In this document: positions 34,897 through 44,618 of the stretch, piece after piece
How the letters are laid out: every line of letters begins with the position of its first letter
How positions within the stretch are numbered: the stretch's first letter is position 1
DNA from: an uncultured Eubacteriales bacterium
GTDB lineage: Bacteria; Bacillota; Clostridia; Christensenellales; CAG-917
Reading direction: 5' to 3'
Length of the DNA: 64,000 bases
NCBI GenBank assembly: GCA_900545885.1
Contig: URAF01000011.1
Coordinates: forward strand, 1-64,000
Program-made: the position numbers and the translations under genes
The notes under the pieces: model-generated
Database searches by the model: none
Told to the model about the DNA's origin: nothing
Seen by the model: the letters and a program-made list of their open reading frames with translations, nothing else

Positions 34897-35280
34897 TTAC
34901 TTCAAAAGCTTTTCCGCGCGTTCGACGTCGTCGGTCTTGAAAAGTATGAGCGCTTTTCCGCCTTTGCGCGAATAGGAGTAAACGTATTCGAGGTTTACGC
35001 CCTCACGGCTCAGCATTCCGAGAGTGTCGGTAAGCGAACCGGGAACGTCGGGAACCTCGATACCGATAAGGTCGGTAGATGCGGTTGTAAATCCCGCGTT
35101 GTTCAAAGCTTCGACTGCTTTTTTGTTGTCGTCGGTCACCATTCTGACAATGCCGAAATCCTTGGTGTCGGCAATGTTCAGGCTTTCGACGTTGATACCC
35201 GCTTCGGAAAGTGCGCTGAGCATCGAATGCAGTCTGCCCTGTCTGTTTTCGAGAAACACGGCGATTTGGTTTACGAGCAT
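34897..35280 (-). CDS. Tandem ACT-domain protein
   Basis: A 127-residue protein with two ACT-like halves: NQIAVFLENRQGRLHSMLSA (start) and EVPDVPGSLTDTLGMLSREG (about 72-91). ACT domains bind amino acids or related ligands. Immediately upstream on the operon are PaaK and indolepyruvate oxidoreductase, so it probably senses an aromatic or branched-chain amino acid and modulates that pathway. I chose ATG 35280, where AAGGAGG precedes and homology begins. It sits ten bases from the paaK stop. Confidence 0.88.
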   Translation of the reverse strand: MLVNQIAVFLENRQGRLHSMLSALSEAGINVESLNIADTKDFGIVRMVTDDNKKAVEALNNAGFTTASTDLIGIEVPDVPGSLTDTLGMLSREGVNLEYVYSYSRKGGKALILFKTDDVERAEKLLK

Positions 35281-35290
35281 AATTTCCTCC

Positions 35291-36598
35291 TTATTTCTTG
35301 CGGTTGTCGATAATACGAACCGTCTTGCCCGTGGAAAGAGGCAAGCTGTCAGGCGAAACAAGCGTGATTTTCGCGCCTACGCCGAGGTTGCCCATCATAT
35401 CGTGTTCGATGTGACGGCGGATTTCTTCTATTTTCTTGACCTCGTCGGAGAACACTTCGGGCGCAAGTTCGACCTGAATTTCCATAGTGTCGAGGTTGCC
35501 CACTCTGTCGACGATAATCTGGTAGTGAGAACCTACGATTTCCTTGATGTTCATAAGTACGGACTCAATCTGCGACGGGAACACGTTGACGCCGCGGATA
35601 ATCAGCATATCGTCCGTTCTGCCGCTTACGCGTTTCATTCTGACGAGAGTTCTTCCGCAATGCGAACACACTTCGTGATTGAGTGCGCTGATATCGCGCG
35701 TACGGTAACGGATAAGCGGAATGCCCTGCTTGTTGAGCGTGGTGAACACGAGTTCGCCGTCCGTCTTGTCGGGAACGGGTTGCAGGGTTTCGGGGTCGAC
35801 GATTTCGGGATAGAAGAAGTCTTCCATAACGTGTAATCCCCAGTCGCCGCCGCAGCTCATCGAAACGCCGGGACCGCTTATTTCGGACAGTCCGTAAATG
35901 TCGAACGCCTCTATACCAAGTTTGCGTTCAATCTCGCGTTTCATATCGTCCGACCAAGGTTCTGCACCGAAAATACCGCGTTTAAGTTTGAAATCGGACA
36001 AATCAAGTCCCGCTTTTGCGATTTCCTCGCCGATAACCATTGCGTAAGAAGGCGTACATGCAAGCGTTGTCGCACCGAAATCTTTGAGCAACGCAATCTG
36101 TCTCATTGTGTTGCCTGCGGACGCGGGAACGGTCATTGCGCCGAGAAGTTCAGAGCCGTAATGCAGTCCGAGACCACCCGTGAAAAGTCCGTAACCGTAG
36201 GACACGTGCACAACGTCGTTCTGGTCGCAACCTGCCATTGCAAGAGCGCGTGCGGCACAAGTCGCCCAATCTTCAAGGTCGCGTTTAGTGTAACCTACTA
36301 CGGTGAGTTTGCCGGTCGTTCCGCTGGACGCATGAACACGCACTATTTCACTTTTGGGAGCCGCAAAACACCCGAAAGGATAGTTTGCACGAAGATCCGC
36401 TTTTGTGGTAAAAGGCAGTTTGGTTATGTCGTCGATACTTTTGATGTCTTCGGGTTTTACGCCTGCCGCGTCCATTTTGGCGCGGTAATAAGGCGCGTTT
36501 GCGTACATTCTCGCCACAAGGTCTACAAGTCTTGCGGATTGCAACTCCCGCATCTCCTCGCGGGACATTGTTTCGATTTTCTCGTCAAAATATTTCAT
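35291..36598 (-). CDS. paaK: Phenylacetate-CoA ligase
   Basis: A 435-residue AMP-forming ligase that links CoA to phenylacetate or similar aryl acids. The adenylation signature is VHASSGTTGKLTVVGYT (about 88-104); further family motifs are YGYGLFTGGLGLHYG, IFGAEPWSDD and YGLSEISGPGVS. The C-terminal lysine region is present. It lies 21 bases after iorB, linking it to the aryl-pyruvate oxidoreductase that yields aryl-acetyl-CoA. ATG 36598 has AAGGTGG upstream. Confidence 0.93.
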   Translation of the reverse strand: MKYFDEKIETMSREEMRELQSARLVDLVARMYANAPYYRAKMDAAGVKPEDIKSIDDITKLPFTTKADLRANYPFGCFAAPKSEIVRVHASSGTTGKLTVVGYTKRDLEDWATCAARALAMAGCDQNDVVHVSYGYGLFTGGLGLHYGSELLGAMTVPASAGNTMRQIALLKDFGATTLACTPSYAMVIGEEIAKAGLDLSDFKLKRGIFGAEPWSDDMKREIERKLGIEAFDIYGLSEISGPGVSMSCGGDWGLHVMEDFFYPEIVDPETLQPVPDKTDGELVFTTLNKQGIPLIRYRTRDISALNHEVCSHCGRTLVRMKRVSGRTDDMLIIRGVNVFPSQIESVLMNIKEIVGSHYQIIVDRVGNLDTMEIQVELAPEVFSDEVKKIEEIRRHIEHDMMGNLGVGAKITLVSPDSLPLSTGKTVRIIDNRKK

Positions 36599-36619
36599 AT
36601 TCCACCTTACAAAAGGCTC

Positions 36620-37189
36620 TTACAGGTTGTAACCTCTTTCGAGAGCCACACGGTTCATATCGTACAGTTTGGGTTTGACTGCGGCTTTGAGCGCGGCGTC
36701 GATTTGTTCGAACGGAATGCCGAGGCTCTTTGCAAGCGCGCCTATCATAATGACGTTGACGGTCTTGACGTTGCCGAGTTCTTCAGCGATTGCGATTGCG
36801 TCGACGGCAATGACTTTGCCCGCGCGTTTTTCGAGTTCGGAAACGATGTTCTCGGGATATTTTCTGACACCCGTGATTACAGGCATAGGAAGAATTTCCT
36901 GTTCGTTTACAACGATTGTTCCGCCCTCTTTGAGATAGTTGGTGTATCTCAACGCTTCGAGTTTTTCAAAGGCAAGGATAATGTCCGCGTCGCGCAGTCC
37001 GATAATCGGGCTTGTGACTTTGGGCGCGATTTTGACGTTGGTAACAACGCTGCCGCCTCTTTGGGACATTCCGTGGATTTCGCTGAGTTTGCAGTCGCTT
37101 CCGTCAAGTGCGGCAAGCGCGCCGAGTATTCTGGACGCGAGCAGAGTTCCCTGCCCGCCTACGCCTACGATGAGAATGTTAGCTTTCAT
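36620..37189 (-). CDS. iorB: Indolepyruvate:ferredoxin oxidoreductase, beta subunit
   Basis: A 189-residue gamma-type domain of 2-oxoacid:ferredoxin oxidoreductases. It opens MKANILIVGVGGQGTLLASR and contains SEIHGMSQRGGSVVTNVKI, both typical of IorB. With IorA it oxidatively decarboxylates aryl pyruvates (from Trp, Phe, Tyr) to aryl-acetyl-CoA while reducing ferredoxin. ATG 37189 overlaps the iorA stop by four bases, so translation is coupled. Confidence 0.94.
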   Translation of the reverse strand: MKANILIVGVGGQGTLLASRILGALAALDGSDCKLSEIHGMSQRGGSVVTNVKIAPKVTSPIIGLRDADIILAFEKLEALRYTNYLKEGGTIVVNEQEILPMPVITGVRKYPENIVSELEKRAGKVIAVDAIAIAEELGNVKTVNVIMIGALAKSLGIPFEQIDAALKAAVKPKLYDMNRVALERGYNL

Positions 37190-38907
37190 TTTCTGCCCTC
37201 CTTGATTGCGCCGAACTTGCAGACCTTTTCGCAAAGTCCGCAACCTACGCACAGCGACGCGTTGATACGCGCGGAACCGTCTTCCTGTTTCTCGATTGCG
37301 GGGCAACCGAGTTTGAAACACATACCGCACTTTCTGCAATCGGAAATCGTGCAGGGAGCGGGATAATTCTTGTCGAGCAACGCGCAGGGACGTTTTGCGA
37401 CGATGACGGACACGCCGTCGCTTGCGACTTCTTCCTTGACGGCTTTTTCAACCGCGGCAAGGTCGTAGCTGTCGACTACACGCACGCTGTCGCAACCCAC
37501 CGTCTTGCAAAGCGCAACGATGTCGAGGATTTTGGCGGGTTCCTGTTTGAGCGTAAGACCCGTTGCGGGGTGCTGCTGATGTCCCGTCATACCCGTGGTG
37601 GAGTTGTCGAGAATGATAAGCGTTATGTTGCTCTTGTTGTAGACAGCGTTGATAAGTCCCGTAATACCGCTGTGAATGAACGTGCTGTCGCCGATGACCG
37701 CTACGGTGTGCTTGGACTGTTCTCTGCCTATTGCCTTTTCGAAACCGTGAGCAATACCCACGCTTGCGCCCATACACACGACGGTGTCAACCGCGCAAAG
37801 CGGAGGTTGTGCGCCCAGCGTATAGCAACCGATGTCCGCGGATACGGTGAGTTTCAGTTTGCTGAGCACGTAGAACACGCCGCGGTGAGGACAGCCTGCG
37901 CACATAACGGGAGGACGCACGGGCAAATCCTGTTTTTCGACGTTGAGTTTTTCGCCGAGCAGTTTTTCGCGGATAATGGCAACGGAAAGTTCGCCCTGTT
38001 TGGAGAACAGGTTCTTGCCTTCGCAGGCGATGCCGTTGGCTTTGAGTTGATTTTCAAAGAAAGGTTCGAGCTCTTCGACGACGACAAGACGTTTGACTTT
38101 TGCGGCAAACGCACGGACGCGGTCGATTGCAAGCGGATAAACCATACCGAGTTTGAGCACGGACGCTTGGGGCAACGCCTCTTTTACGTATTCGTACACA
38201 ACGCCGCTGCAAACGATACCGAGCGACGTGTCGCCCATTTCTTCGCGTATGATGTCAAATCCGTTGACGTCCGCGGCAAGACGGTTTTCACGCGCTTCGA
38301 CGACAACGTGTCTGCCGATTGCCGACGACGGCATCATCGTATATTTTGCCACGTCTTTGACGTAAGGTTTGAGAGGAACTTCCACTCTGTCTTCCTCTTC
38401 GACAAGGCTTTGCGAGTGCGCAAGTCTGGTGGTCGTGCGGAGGAACACGGGGGTGTCGTATTTTTCGGACAGTTCGAACGCGAGTTTCGTGAACTCTTTG
38501 GCTTCCTGACTGTCGGAAGGTTCTAGCATGGGGATATGCGCGCTTCTTGCGTAAAAGCGCGTATCCTGTTCGTTCTGGGAGCTGTGCATACCGGGGTCGT
38601 CCGCCGCAAGTATGACAAGACCGCCGTTTACGCCCGTATACGCCGCGGTGAACATGGGGTCTGCCGCTACGTTGACGCCGACGTGTTTCATACACACCAT
38701 ACTGCGTGCACCCGCAAAAGAGGCACCTACCGCGACTTCGAACGCCACCTTTTCGTTGGGCGCCCATTCAGCGTAAACTTCGTCGTAAGCCGCGATGCAT
38801 TCGCTGACTTCGGTCGAGGGCGTTCCGGGGTAAGCAGACACTACTCTCACGCCTGCTTCGTACGCGCCTCTTGCTATTGCTGCATTTCCGAGCATTAGTT
38901 TTTTCAT
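37186..38907 (-). CDS. iorA: Indolepyruvate:ferredoxin oxidoreductase, alpha subunit
   Basis: A 573-residue TPP enzyme. N-terminal pyrimidine-binding domain starts MKKLMLGNAAIARGAYEAG with SAYPGTPSTE; the TPP-pyrophosphate domain has CAGCPHRG (about 350) and GDSTFIHSGITGLINAVYN. Two C-terminal ferredoxin motifs (around CRKCGMCFKLGC and CVGCGLCEKVC) pass electrons to ferredoxin. The reduced ferredoxin could feed the hydrogenase encoded 16 kb away; that link is inference. ATG 38907 is chosen as the family start. Confidence 0.95.
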   Translation of the reverse strand: MKKLMLGNAAIARGAYEAGVRVVSAYPGTPSTEVSECIAAYDEVYAEWAPNEKVAFEVAVGASFAGARSMVCMKHVGVNVAADPMFTAAYTGVNGGLVILAADDPGMHSSQNEQDTRFYARSAHIPMLEPSDSQEAKEFTKLAFELSEKYDTPVFLRTTTRLAHSQSLVEEEDRVEVPLKPYVKDVAKYTMMPSSAIGRHVVVEARENRLAADVNGFDIIREEMGDTSLGIVCSGVVYEYVKEALPQASVLKLGMVYPLAIDRVRAFAAKVKRLVVVEELEPFFENQLKANGIACEGKNLFSKQGELSVAIIREKLLGEKLNVEKQDLPVRPPVMCAGCPHRGVFYVLSKLKLTVSADIGCYTLGAQPPLCAVDTVVCMGASVGIAHGFEKAIGREQSKHTVAVIGDSTFIHSGITGLINAVYNKSNITLIILDNSTTGMTGHQQHPATGLTLKQEPAKILDIVALCKTVGCDSVRVVDSYDLAAVEKAVKEEVASDGVSVIVAKRPCALLDKNYPAPCTISDCRKCGMCFKLGCPAIEKQEDGSARINASLCVGCGLCEKVCKFGAIKEGRK

Positions 38908-38960
38908 ATTTCCGTCCTTAAATGTAAATTCTTTGGATTTCCGCACGAGCGGACAACGCG

Positions 38961-40601
38961 TTATCTCGTCACCTGAACTTCGACAAGACTTTCTTCGCCG
39001 CAATACTTTTCGCGAAGTTTCGGTTTCTCTATTTTACCCGTGGGGTTTCTCGGCACTTTGTCGAAAATGACCTTGCGGGGGCGTTTGTATCTGGGCAACG
39101 CCGCACAGAACGCGTTGATTTTGTCTTCCGTCCAATCAGAGTATTCGGGTTTGAGTTCGACGATTGCGGCGGCGATTTCTCCTAGGCGTTCGTCGGGCAT
39201 TCCTATGACTGCAACGTCGCGGACAGCTTCGCACGAACGGATAAAATCTTCAATCTGAACGGGATAAAGGTTTTCACCGCCCGTAATTATGACGTCTTTC
39301 TTTCTGTCGACCAGATAAATAAACCCGTCTTCGTCCTCGCGCGCCATATCGCCCGTAAACAGCCAACCGTCGCCGAGTACGGCTTCGGTCGCCTTTTCGT
39401 CGTGGTAGTAGCACACCATAACCCCGTCGCCTTTGACGGCAAGTTCACCGACTTCGCCGCGCTTTACGTCATTGCGGTTTTCGTCGACGATACGGGTCTG
39501 CCAACCGTAACCCGCTTTGCCTATTGCGCCGACTTTATCGATGTTTTCCACTCCGAGATGTACGCAACCGGGACCTATGCTTTCGCTCAGTCCGTAGTTG
39601 GTGTCGTACTGATGGTTCGGGAACACCTTTTTCCAACGCTGTATAAGGCTGGGCGGAACGGGTTGCGCTCCGATGTGCATAAGACGCCACTTGGACAAAT
39701 CGTAATCGGCAAGGTTGATTTCGCCGCTGTCGATTGCGTCGAGTATATCCTGCGCCCACGGTACGAGCAGCCAGACGATGGTCGCCTGTTCGTCGGAGGC
39801 GGTCTGCAAAATCCATCTGGGCGTCACGCCTTTCAGCAAAACGGCGCGGCTTCCGCTCAACAGACTGCCGAACCAGTGCATTTTCGCGCCCGTATGATAA
39901 AGCGGAGGAATGCAAAGGAAGACGTCGTCGTGCGTTTGAGAATGGTGGTTCTGCTCCACTTTCGCCGCGTGAACGAGTGCTTTGTGGCGGTGGAGAATTG
40001 CCTTCGGGAATCCCGTCGTTCCGCTAGAAAAGTATATCGCGGAATAATCTTCGTCGGAAATTCGGACGTCGGGACGCGCGGTAGAAGCCGTTTCGATGAG
40101 TTTTTCGTAACTCTCCGCAAACGTGGGGCAATCTTCGCCGACGAAAAGCATACCTTCGATTTTGTCGAGTTCGCCGAAAACGGACTCAACACGTCCGATG
40201 AACTCTTTGCCGAACACCAGAACGGATACGTCGGCAAGGTCGAGACAATATTTGATTTCGTCCGCGGTATAACGGTAGTTGAGAGGAACGGCAAGTCCGC
40301 CCGCTTTCAGAATGCCGAAGTATATGGGCAGCCATTCGAGACAGTTCATCAGCAGAATGCCGACTTTCTCTCCCCTGCGCAGACCTTTCGACAACAGCAG
40401 GTTGGCAAATCTGTTCGCGCTTTCGTCGAACTGACGCCACGTCATTTCTCTGCGGTGTTCTTCGTCGGGAGTGACTTCGACAAGCGAATAGTCCTTCCAC
40501 GTCATCTTGTGTTTTTCTTTAAGTTCGGGGTTTATCTCGACAAGGCACACTTCGTCGCCGAAATTGTCGGCGTTGTGTTCCAGAAATTGCGTAATAGGCA
40601 T
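38961..40601 (-). CDS. AMP-forming acyl-CoA synthetase
   Basis: A 546-residue ANL-superfamily ligase. The phosphate loop is YFSSGTTGFPKAILHRHKAL (about 190-209); later motifs NYGLSESIGPGCVHLG, WLFTGDMAREDEDGFIYLVDRKKD and the C-terminal lysine in RNPTGKIEKPKLRE are present. It resembles medium- or long-chain fatty acyl-CoA synthetases. It lies between iorA and an aconitase-like gene, suggesting use on an acid made by this pathway, but the substrate cannot be read from the sequence. ATG 40601 has AGGAGAG upstream. Confidence 0.9.
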   Translation of the reverse strand: MPITQFLEHNADNFGDEVCLVEINPELKEKHKMTWKDYSLVEVTPDEEHRREMTWRQFDESANRFANLLLSKGLRRGEKVGILLMNCLEWLPIYFGILKAGGLAVPLNYRYTADEIKYCLDLADVSVLVFGKEFIGRVESVFGELDKIEGMLFVGEDCPTFAESYEKLIETASTARPDVRISDEDYSAIYFSSGTTGFPKAILHRHKALVHAAKVEQNHHSQTHDDVFLCIPPLYHTGAKMHWFGSLLSGSRAVLLKGVTPRWILQTASDEQATIVWLLVPWAQDILDAIDSGEINLADYDLSKWRLMHIGAQPVPPSLIQRWKKVFPNHQYDTNYGLSESIGPGCVHLGVENIDKVGAIGKAGYGWQTRIVDENRNDVKRGEVGELAVKGDGVMVCYYHDEKATEAVLGDGWLFTGDMAREDEDGFIYLVDRKKDVIITGGENLYPVQIEDFIRSCEAVRDVAVIGMPDERLGEIAAAIVELKPEYSDWTEDKINAFCAALPRYKRPRKVIFDKVPRNPTGKIEKPKLREKYCGEESLVEVQVTR

Positions 40602-40614
40602 TTTATCTCTCCTG

Positions 40615-42813
40615 TCAGGCTCTGTCGTGTTTGTAGTAATTTATCAGGCAACCGTCCAGAATAATCTGTTTTTCGGTGTCGGTGAGCACGTCCATACGCA
40701 ATTCGATGTTGCTGACCTTTCCGTCGCGGACGAGTTTTGCGTTTACGCTTGCCGCGCCGCTTGCAACGAACTCTCTGACGTTCTCGATGAACACGATGTC
40801 GCCGAGTTCGAACTCCGTATCGGAGTTGAGCAGAGGAAGCATACCCCAGTTGATAAGGTTGCTGCGGTAACGTTTTGTGGCGTACTCGCGAGCGATGTTT
40901 GCTCCGCCGCCCAAAAATCTCTGACAACTTGCCGCCTGTTCGCGTGCGCTGCCGTCACCGGGTTTGACTGCAAACACTGCGCTGCCCGTACCGATTTCGC
41001 CTTTTATGCCCGCAACCTTTGCCGCGGCGGCTATATCGGCGTTGTCGCCGTCGCGCACGCTCTTGGAGCGTCCGACGTATGCGGGGTCTTTACGACTTAA
41101 TGCAAATTCCGCAAGACGGAGAGGATTGCTGCGGTAGGAAGAAGTTTCGCCCGAAGGTATGAGTTCGTCCGTGGTGGTCACGGGGTCGTTGATAACGGAA
41201 CAGAGTTTGAGTGCGAGGTTTTCTTTCAAGGGTTCGATTGCGGGAATATCCGTAATGTTCGGACCGTACACGAGTTCGGCGTCGGGTTGAGCCTTGCCGA
41301 AACCGTTGTAAACTCTGGAATCGTAAGCCTGCGGATAATATCTGAAAGGCGCGAATTCTTCGTCGTAATCGTATCCGAGCGCGGAAGTCAGCACACCGCC
41401 GTTTGCCGCAGTCGCCGCAATTGAACGGGCGTCCATAAGCGCGACGGACGCAATCTGACCTTCGGAAGGCTTGGAACCTTCTCTTCTTTCGAAGTTACGC
41501 GTAGTGTGACGGATAGAAAAGCCGTTGTTGCACGGAACGTCGCCCGCTCCGAAACAAGGACCGCAGAAACAGGGTTTGAGCACCGCACCGCTTTCGATGA
41601 GGCTTGCAACCACTCCGTTTTTGACGAGAGCAAGGTTGGTGGGCTGACTGCCGGGATATACGGTGAGGTTGAACGCACCGCTGCCGACGTTCTTGCCTTT
41701 GAGTATGTTTGCGGCGGTCGCAACGTTGTCGTAAATGCCGCCTGCGCAACCTGCGATGACGCCCTGCGAAACCACGATTTTGCCGTCTTTGATTTTGTCG
41801 GTAAGACGGAACGCGCCTTCTTTAAGACCGAGCAGCTTGCAACCGTCTTTCTCGACCTTGGAAAGGATTTCTTCGGGGTTTGCGATGAGGTCCGCGAGTT
41901 TGTAAACGTTGGAGGGGTGGAAAGGCAACGCAATCATCGGTTCGACTTTGTCGAGTTCGACGACGATACCCGCGTCGTAAAGCGCGCCTTCTTCGGGAGC
42001 AAGCATTCTGAACTCGTTTTCTCTGCCGTATGCGGCGAGGTATTCTCTCACCTTTTCGTCGGTGCGCCATATAGAGCTCAGGCAGGCGCTTTCGGTGGTC
42101 ATAACGTCGATACCGTTGCGGAATTCGACGGAAAGCGCGTCAATGCCGTCGCCGACGAATTCGAGCACGGCGTTCTTGACGAAACCGTCCGCAAAAACTT
42201 TTCCTATGATTGCAAGCGCGATGTCCTGAGGACCTACGCCCTTACGAACTTCTCCTTTGAGTTCGACGGCAATGACTTTGGGGTAAGCAATATCGTATGT
42301 ACGTCCCAAAAGCTGTTTGACTAGTTCGGGTCCGCCCTCGCCGATTGCCATGGTGCCGATTGCACCGTAACGCGTATGGCTGTCGCTGCCGAGTATCATT
42401 TTGCCGGGAGCGGCAAACATTTCGCGCATATAGCTGTGAATGACCGCAACGTTTGCAGGCACGTAAATACCGCCGTACTTCTTCGCTGCGGAAAGACCGA
42501 AAACGTGGTCGTCTTCGTTGATGGTTCCGCCTACCGCGCAAAGACTGTTGTGGCAGTTGGTGAGCACGTACGGAATGGGGAATTCTTTGAGACCGCTTGC
42601 GCGAGCGGACTGAATGATACCGACGTACGTGATGTCGTGGGACGCCATAGCGTCGAAACGGATGCGGAGTGCGGAGTCGTCACCCGACGAATTGTGCACG
42701 GAAAGCACGGATGCCGCAATCGTACCTTTTTTGGAAAGGGGAACGTTTGCGCCGTCTGCGGGATGAATACTGCCGCCTTGATAATACATTTTTTGATTGA
42801 AAAGTTTAACCAT
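40615..42813 (-). CDS. Aconitase-family hydratase of unknown substrate
   Basis: A 732-residue aconitase-superfamily protein with [4Fe-4S] ligands expected at C in IAGCAGGIYDN (about 354) and the CxxC of CFCGPCFGAGD (about 415-425), plus the DSHTRYGAIGTMAIGEGG active-site region (about 144-161). The swivel domain is C-terminal. The sequence differs from citrate aconitase and isopropylmalate isomerase; relatives are annotated only as hydratases. It is the first gene of the operon with acyl-CoA synthetase and IorAB, so a hydroxyacid dehydration step is possible. ATG 42813 has GAGG upstream. Confidence 0.85.
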   Translation of the reverse strand: MVKLFNQKMYYQGGSIHPADGANVPLSKKGTIAASVLSVHNSSGDDSALRIRFDAMASHDITYVGIIQSARASGLKEFPIPYVLTNCHNSLCAVGGTINEDDHVFGLSAAKKYGGIYVPANVAVIHSYMREMFAAPGKMILGSDSHTRYGAIGTMAIGEGGPELVKQLLGRTYDIAYPKVIAVELKGEVRKGVGPQDIALAIIGKVFADGFVKNAVLEFVGDGIDALSVEFRNGIDVMTTESACLSSIWRTDEKVREYLAAYGRENEFRMLAPEEGALYDAGIVVELDKVEPMIALPFHPSNVYKLADLIANPEEILSKVEKDGCKLLGLKEGAFRLTDKIKDGKIVVSQGVIAGCAGGIYDNVATAANILKGKNVGSGAFNLTVYPGSQPTNLALVKNGVVASLIESGAVLKPCFCGPCFGAGDVPCNNGFSIRHTTRNFERREGSKPSEGQIASVALMDARSIAATAANGGVLTSALGYDYDEEFAPFRYYPQAYDSRVYNGFGKAQPDAELVYGPNITDIPAIEPLKENLALKLCSVINDPVTTTDELIPSGETSSYRSNPLRLAEFALSRKDPAYVGRSKSVRDGDNADIAAAAKVAGIKGEIGTGSAVFAVKPGDGSAREQAASCQRFLGGGANIAREYATKRYRSNLINWGMLPLLNSDTEFELGDIVFIENVREFVASGAASVNAKLVRDGKVSNIELRMDVLTDTEKQIILDGCLINYYKHDRA

Positions 42814-43052
42814 AAATACCTCGTACGAGGCATATTATATTATTTACGCGCGCATTAGTCAAACGAAAATCCCGCAAGAGAAAATATAATCTACACTATA
42901 TGGCGCACATTCCGTCGCAAAGTATGTAGCACACTCCCCTGACAAATCCGCAAAAACCATATCGGCACTCACAGAAAATCAAAAAATACAATCGGGCGAA
43001 ACTATAAAAATCAACTCATACGCTCTGAACAAACGTTGGCGAAAAATGCAAA

Positions 43053-43073
43053 AACCCGCATTCTGTGCGGGTT
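43053..43073 (-). terminator. Terminator of the DUF2156-GNAT gene
   Basis: AACCCGCA (43053-43060) pairs with TGCGGGTT (43066-43073), giving a T-run on the minus strand, 25 bases after the stop codon. Confidence 0.8.
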
Positions 43074-43098
43074 AATTTGTTTGAAGCGTCTTTTCCAA

Positions 43099-44565
43099 TC
43101 AAATCTCTTTGACGAGATAAGTGAACGTATATTCCTTGTACGGCTTTGTCGTGACGGCGTCGAAACCGAGTTTTTTTAGATTGTTGAGCGACGGAGCGTT
43201 GTCGAACTGCACCACCGCACACAAAACGCAAGGCGACAGCGTTTCAACGGCTTTTTGCATCACGTGTTTGCAAAGCGCGGAAGAAACGCCCATTCCACGG
43301 AACTTTCTTGCCGTCATAATGCCGCTGAACTCGTAATATTGTCTGCCCTTTTGCTCGCCGCAGATTTGAGCGAGTTTGTCGCCGTATTCGCGGTCAAAGT
43401 CAACCGCGCAGGTCGCGGCAAGTTCACCGTCCACGAACGCGCCCGCCATATAGCCGTCGCGCAGAACTCCGTGCAGTTCCTCGGGGGTGTAATTGAGGAA
43501 AAACAGCTTGTTTTTCAGTCTCTCTCTCTCCCTTTCGAGGAAACCGTAGACCTCGTCGAACTCCTCGTCTTTGAGTTGTCTTATCTTGTATTTATCGGCG
43601 GGAAGTTTGACTTTTTGCACTTCTTTCGAAAAGAGTTTTCCCGTACGCGCGGCATAGCAGTCGGATACGTGTTTTGCGGGTTTCAGAACGTACTTTTCCA
43701 AAAGAAATTCGGGATAGTAGCTGAGCTTGGATTTGCGCAGACCTTCAAGTCCCATATCTTCCTGACGGTTTATGTACTTGCAACCCGAAAAATTGCGCGC
43801 CGCAAACTCGTGCGCGAGATAGCTGTACACACCCTCATAAGATATATCGGCTTTTTCGTACATTTCGATTGCGTTGCCCGACGGTGTTATTTCGCCTATG
43901 GCTATGCCTGCGATTTTGCCGTCGACACGCAATACGTCGCCGACAAGTTCTCCCGCAAGCACCGCCTGCAACCAGCCTTTCACTATTGCGCTTTCTCTGT
44001 CCGCGCTCTCTTCCGCTCCGCCCTCGAACGCCTTTGCTTCCAGCCACTCCTTTTCAAATGCCGCGATATCCTGCATATCGTCTGCGGTAATCGGCGACAT
44101 CGAGGAAGAATACGCCTTTTGAAACTTGGCAATGTGGTTGCGTTTCGCGTGATAGCGTTTACCCGACAAGGCTATGAAATCTTCCGCCTTGTAGATATAC
44201 TCCGCCCAGTCGCGGTGCGTATAAATATAATAGCCGCCGTAAGTTTCGCTTATAAAACTCTCGGTGCAGAAGGCAAACGAAACGTCGTCGGGAAGCGCGG
44301 CAACCGCTTGCGTCACCGTAACGGGACTGTCTTTTTTTATGAGCGGCGGCCAGTAATACATTCCGTCGTCGACGTAAGCGCGCAGATAAAGCACGTCGCC
44401 CGCGGCAAGATATTCGCCCTTTTCAAACCAGTTGATGAATGCGTAATAAGAATAGTCGCTGCCGACGTAATCGCTGCCCTGCAAATATTCGCGCAACAAG
44501 TCTTTGAGCGCAAGGTCAAAAGGAACGAATGCGTCGATGTCAACGTTTAGTTGTTCAAAATTCAT
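43099..44565 (-). CDS. DUF2156 (aminoacyl-lipid synthase-like) and GNAT acetyltransferase fusion
   Basis: A 488-residue soluble protein with two acyltransferase-fold parts. Residues about 15-300 match DUF2156, the catalytic domain of lysyl-phosphatidylglycerol synthases (for example YYIYTHRDWAEYIYKAEDF and GKRYHAKRNHIAKF around 115-150). Residues about 320-488 form a GNAT domain with the acetyl-CoA loop FRGMGVSSALCKHV (about 425-438). The membrane flippase part of MprF is absent. Substrates are unknown. Ribosome binding site is weak. It is followed by three membrane-protein genes on the same strand. Confidence 0.82.
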   Translation of the reverse strand: MNFEQLNVDIDAFVPFDLALKDLLREYLQGSDYVGSDYSYYAFINWFEKGEYLAAGDVLYLRAYVDDGMYYWPPLIKKDSPVTVTQAVAALPDDVSFAFCTESFISETYGGYYIYTHRDWAEYIYKAEDFIALSGKRYHAKRNHIAKFQKAYSSSMSPITADDMQDIAAFEKEWLEAKAFEGGAEESADRESAIVKGWLQAVLAGELVGDVLRVDGKIAGIAIGEITPSGNAIEMYEKADISYEGVYSYLAHEFAARNFSGCKYINRQEDMGLEGLRKSKLSYYPEFLLEKYVLKPAKHVSDCYAARTGKLFSKEVQKVKLPADKYKIRQLKDEEFDEVYGFLERERERLKNKLFFLNYTPEELHGVLRDGYMAGAFVDGELAATCAVDFDREYGDKLAQICGEQKGRQYYEFSGIMTARKFRGMGVSSALCKHVMQKAVETLSPCVLCAVVQFDNAPSLNNLKKLGFDAVTTKPYKEYTFTYLVKEI

Positions 44566-44618
44566 AAATAAAACCCGTAATATGACGAAAGCCCGTTGTC
44601 AAACAGGCTTTATGCTTT

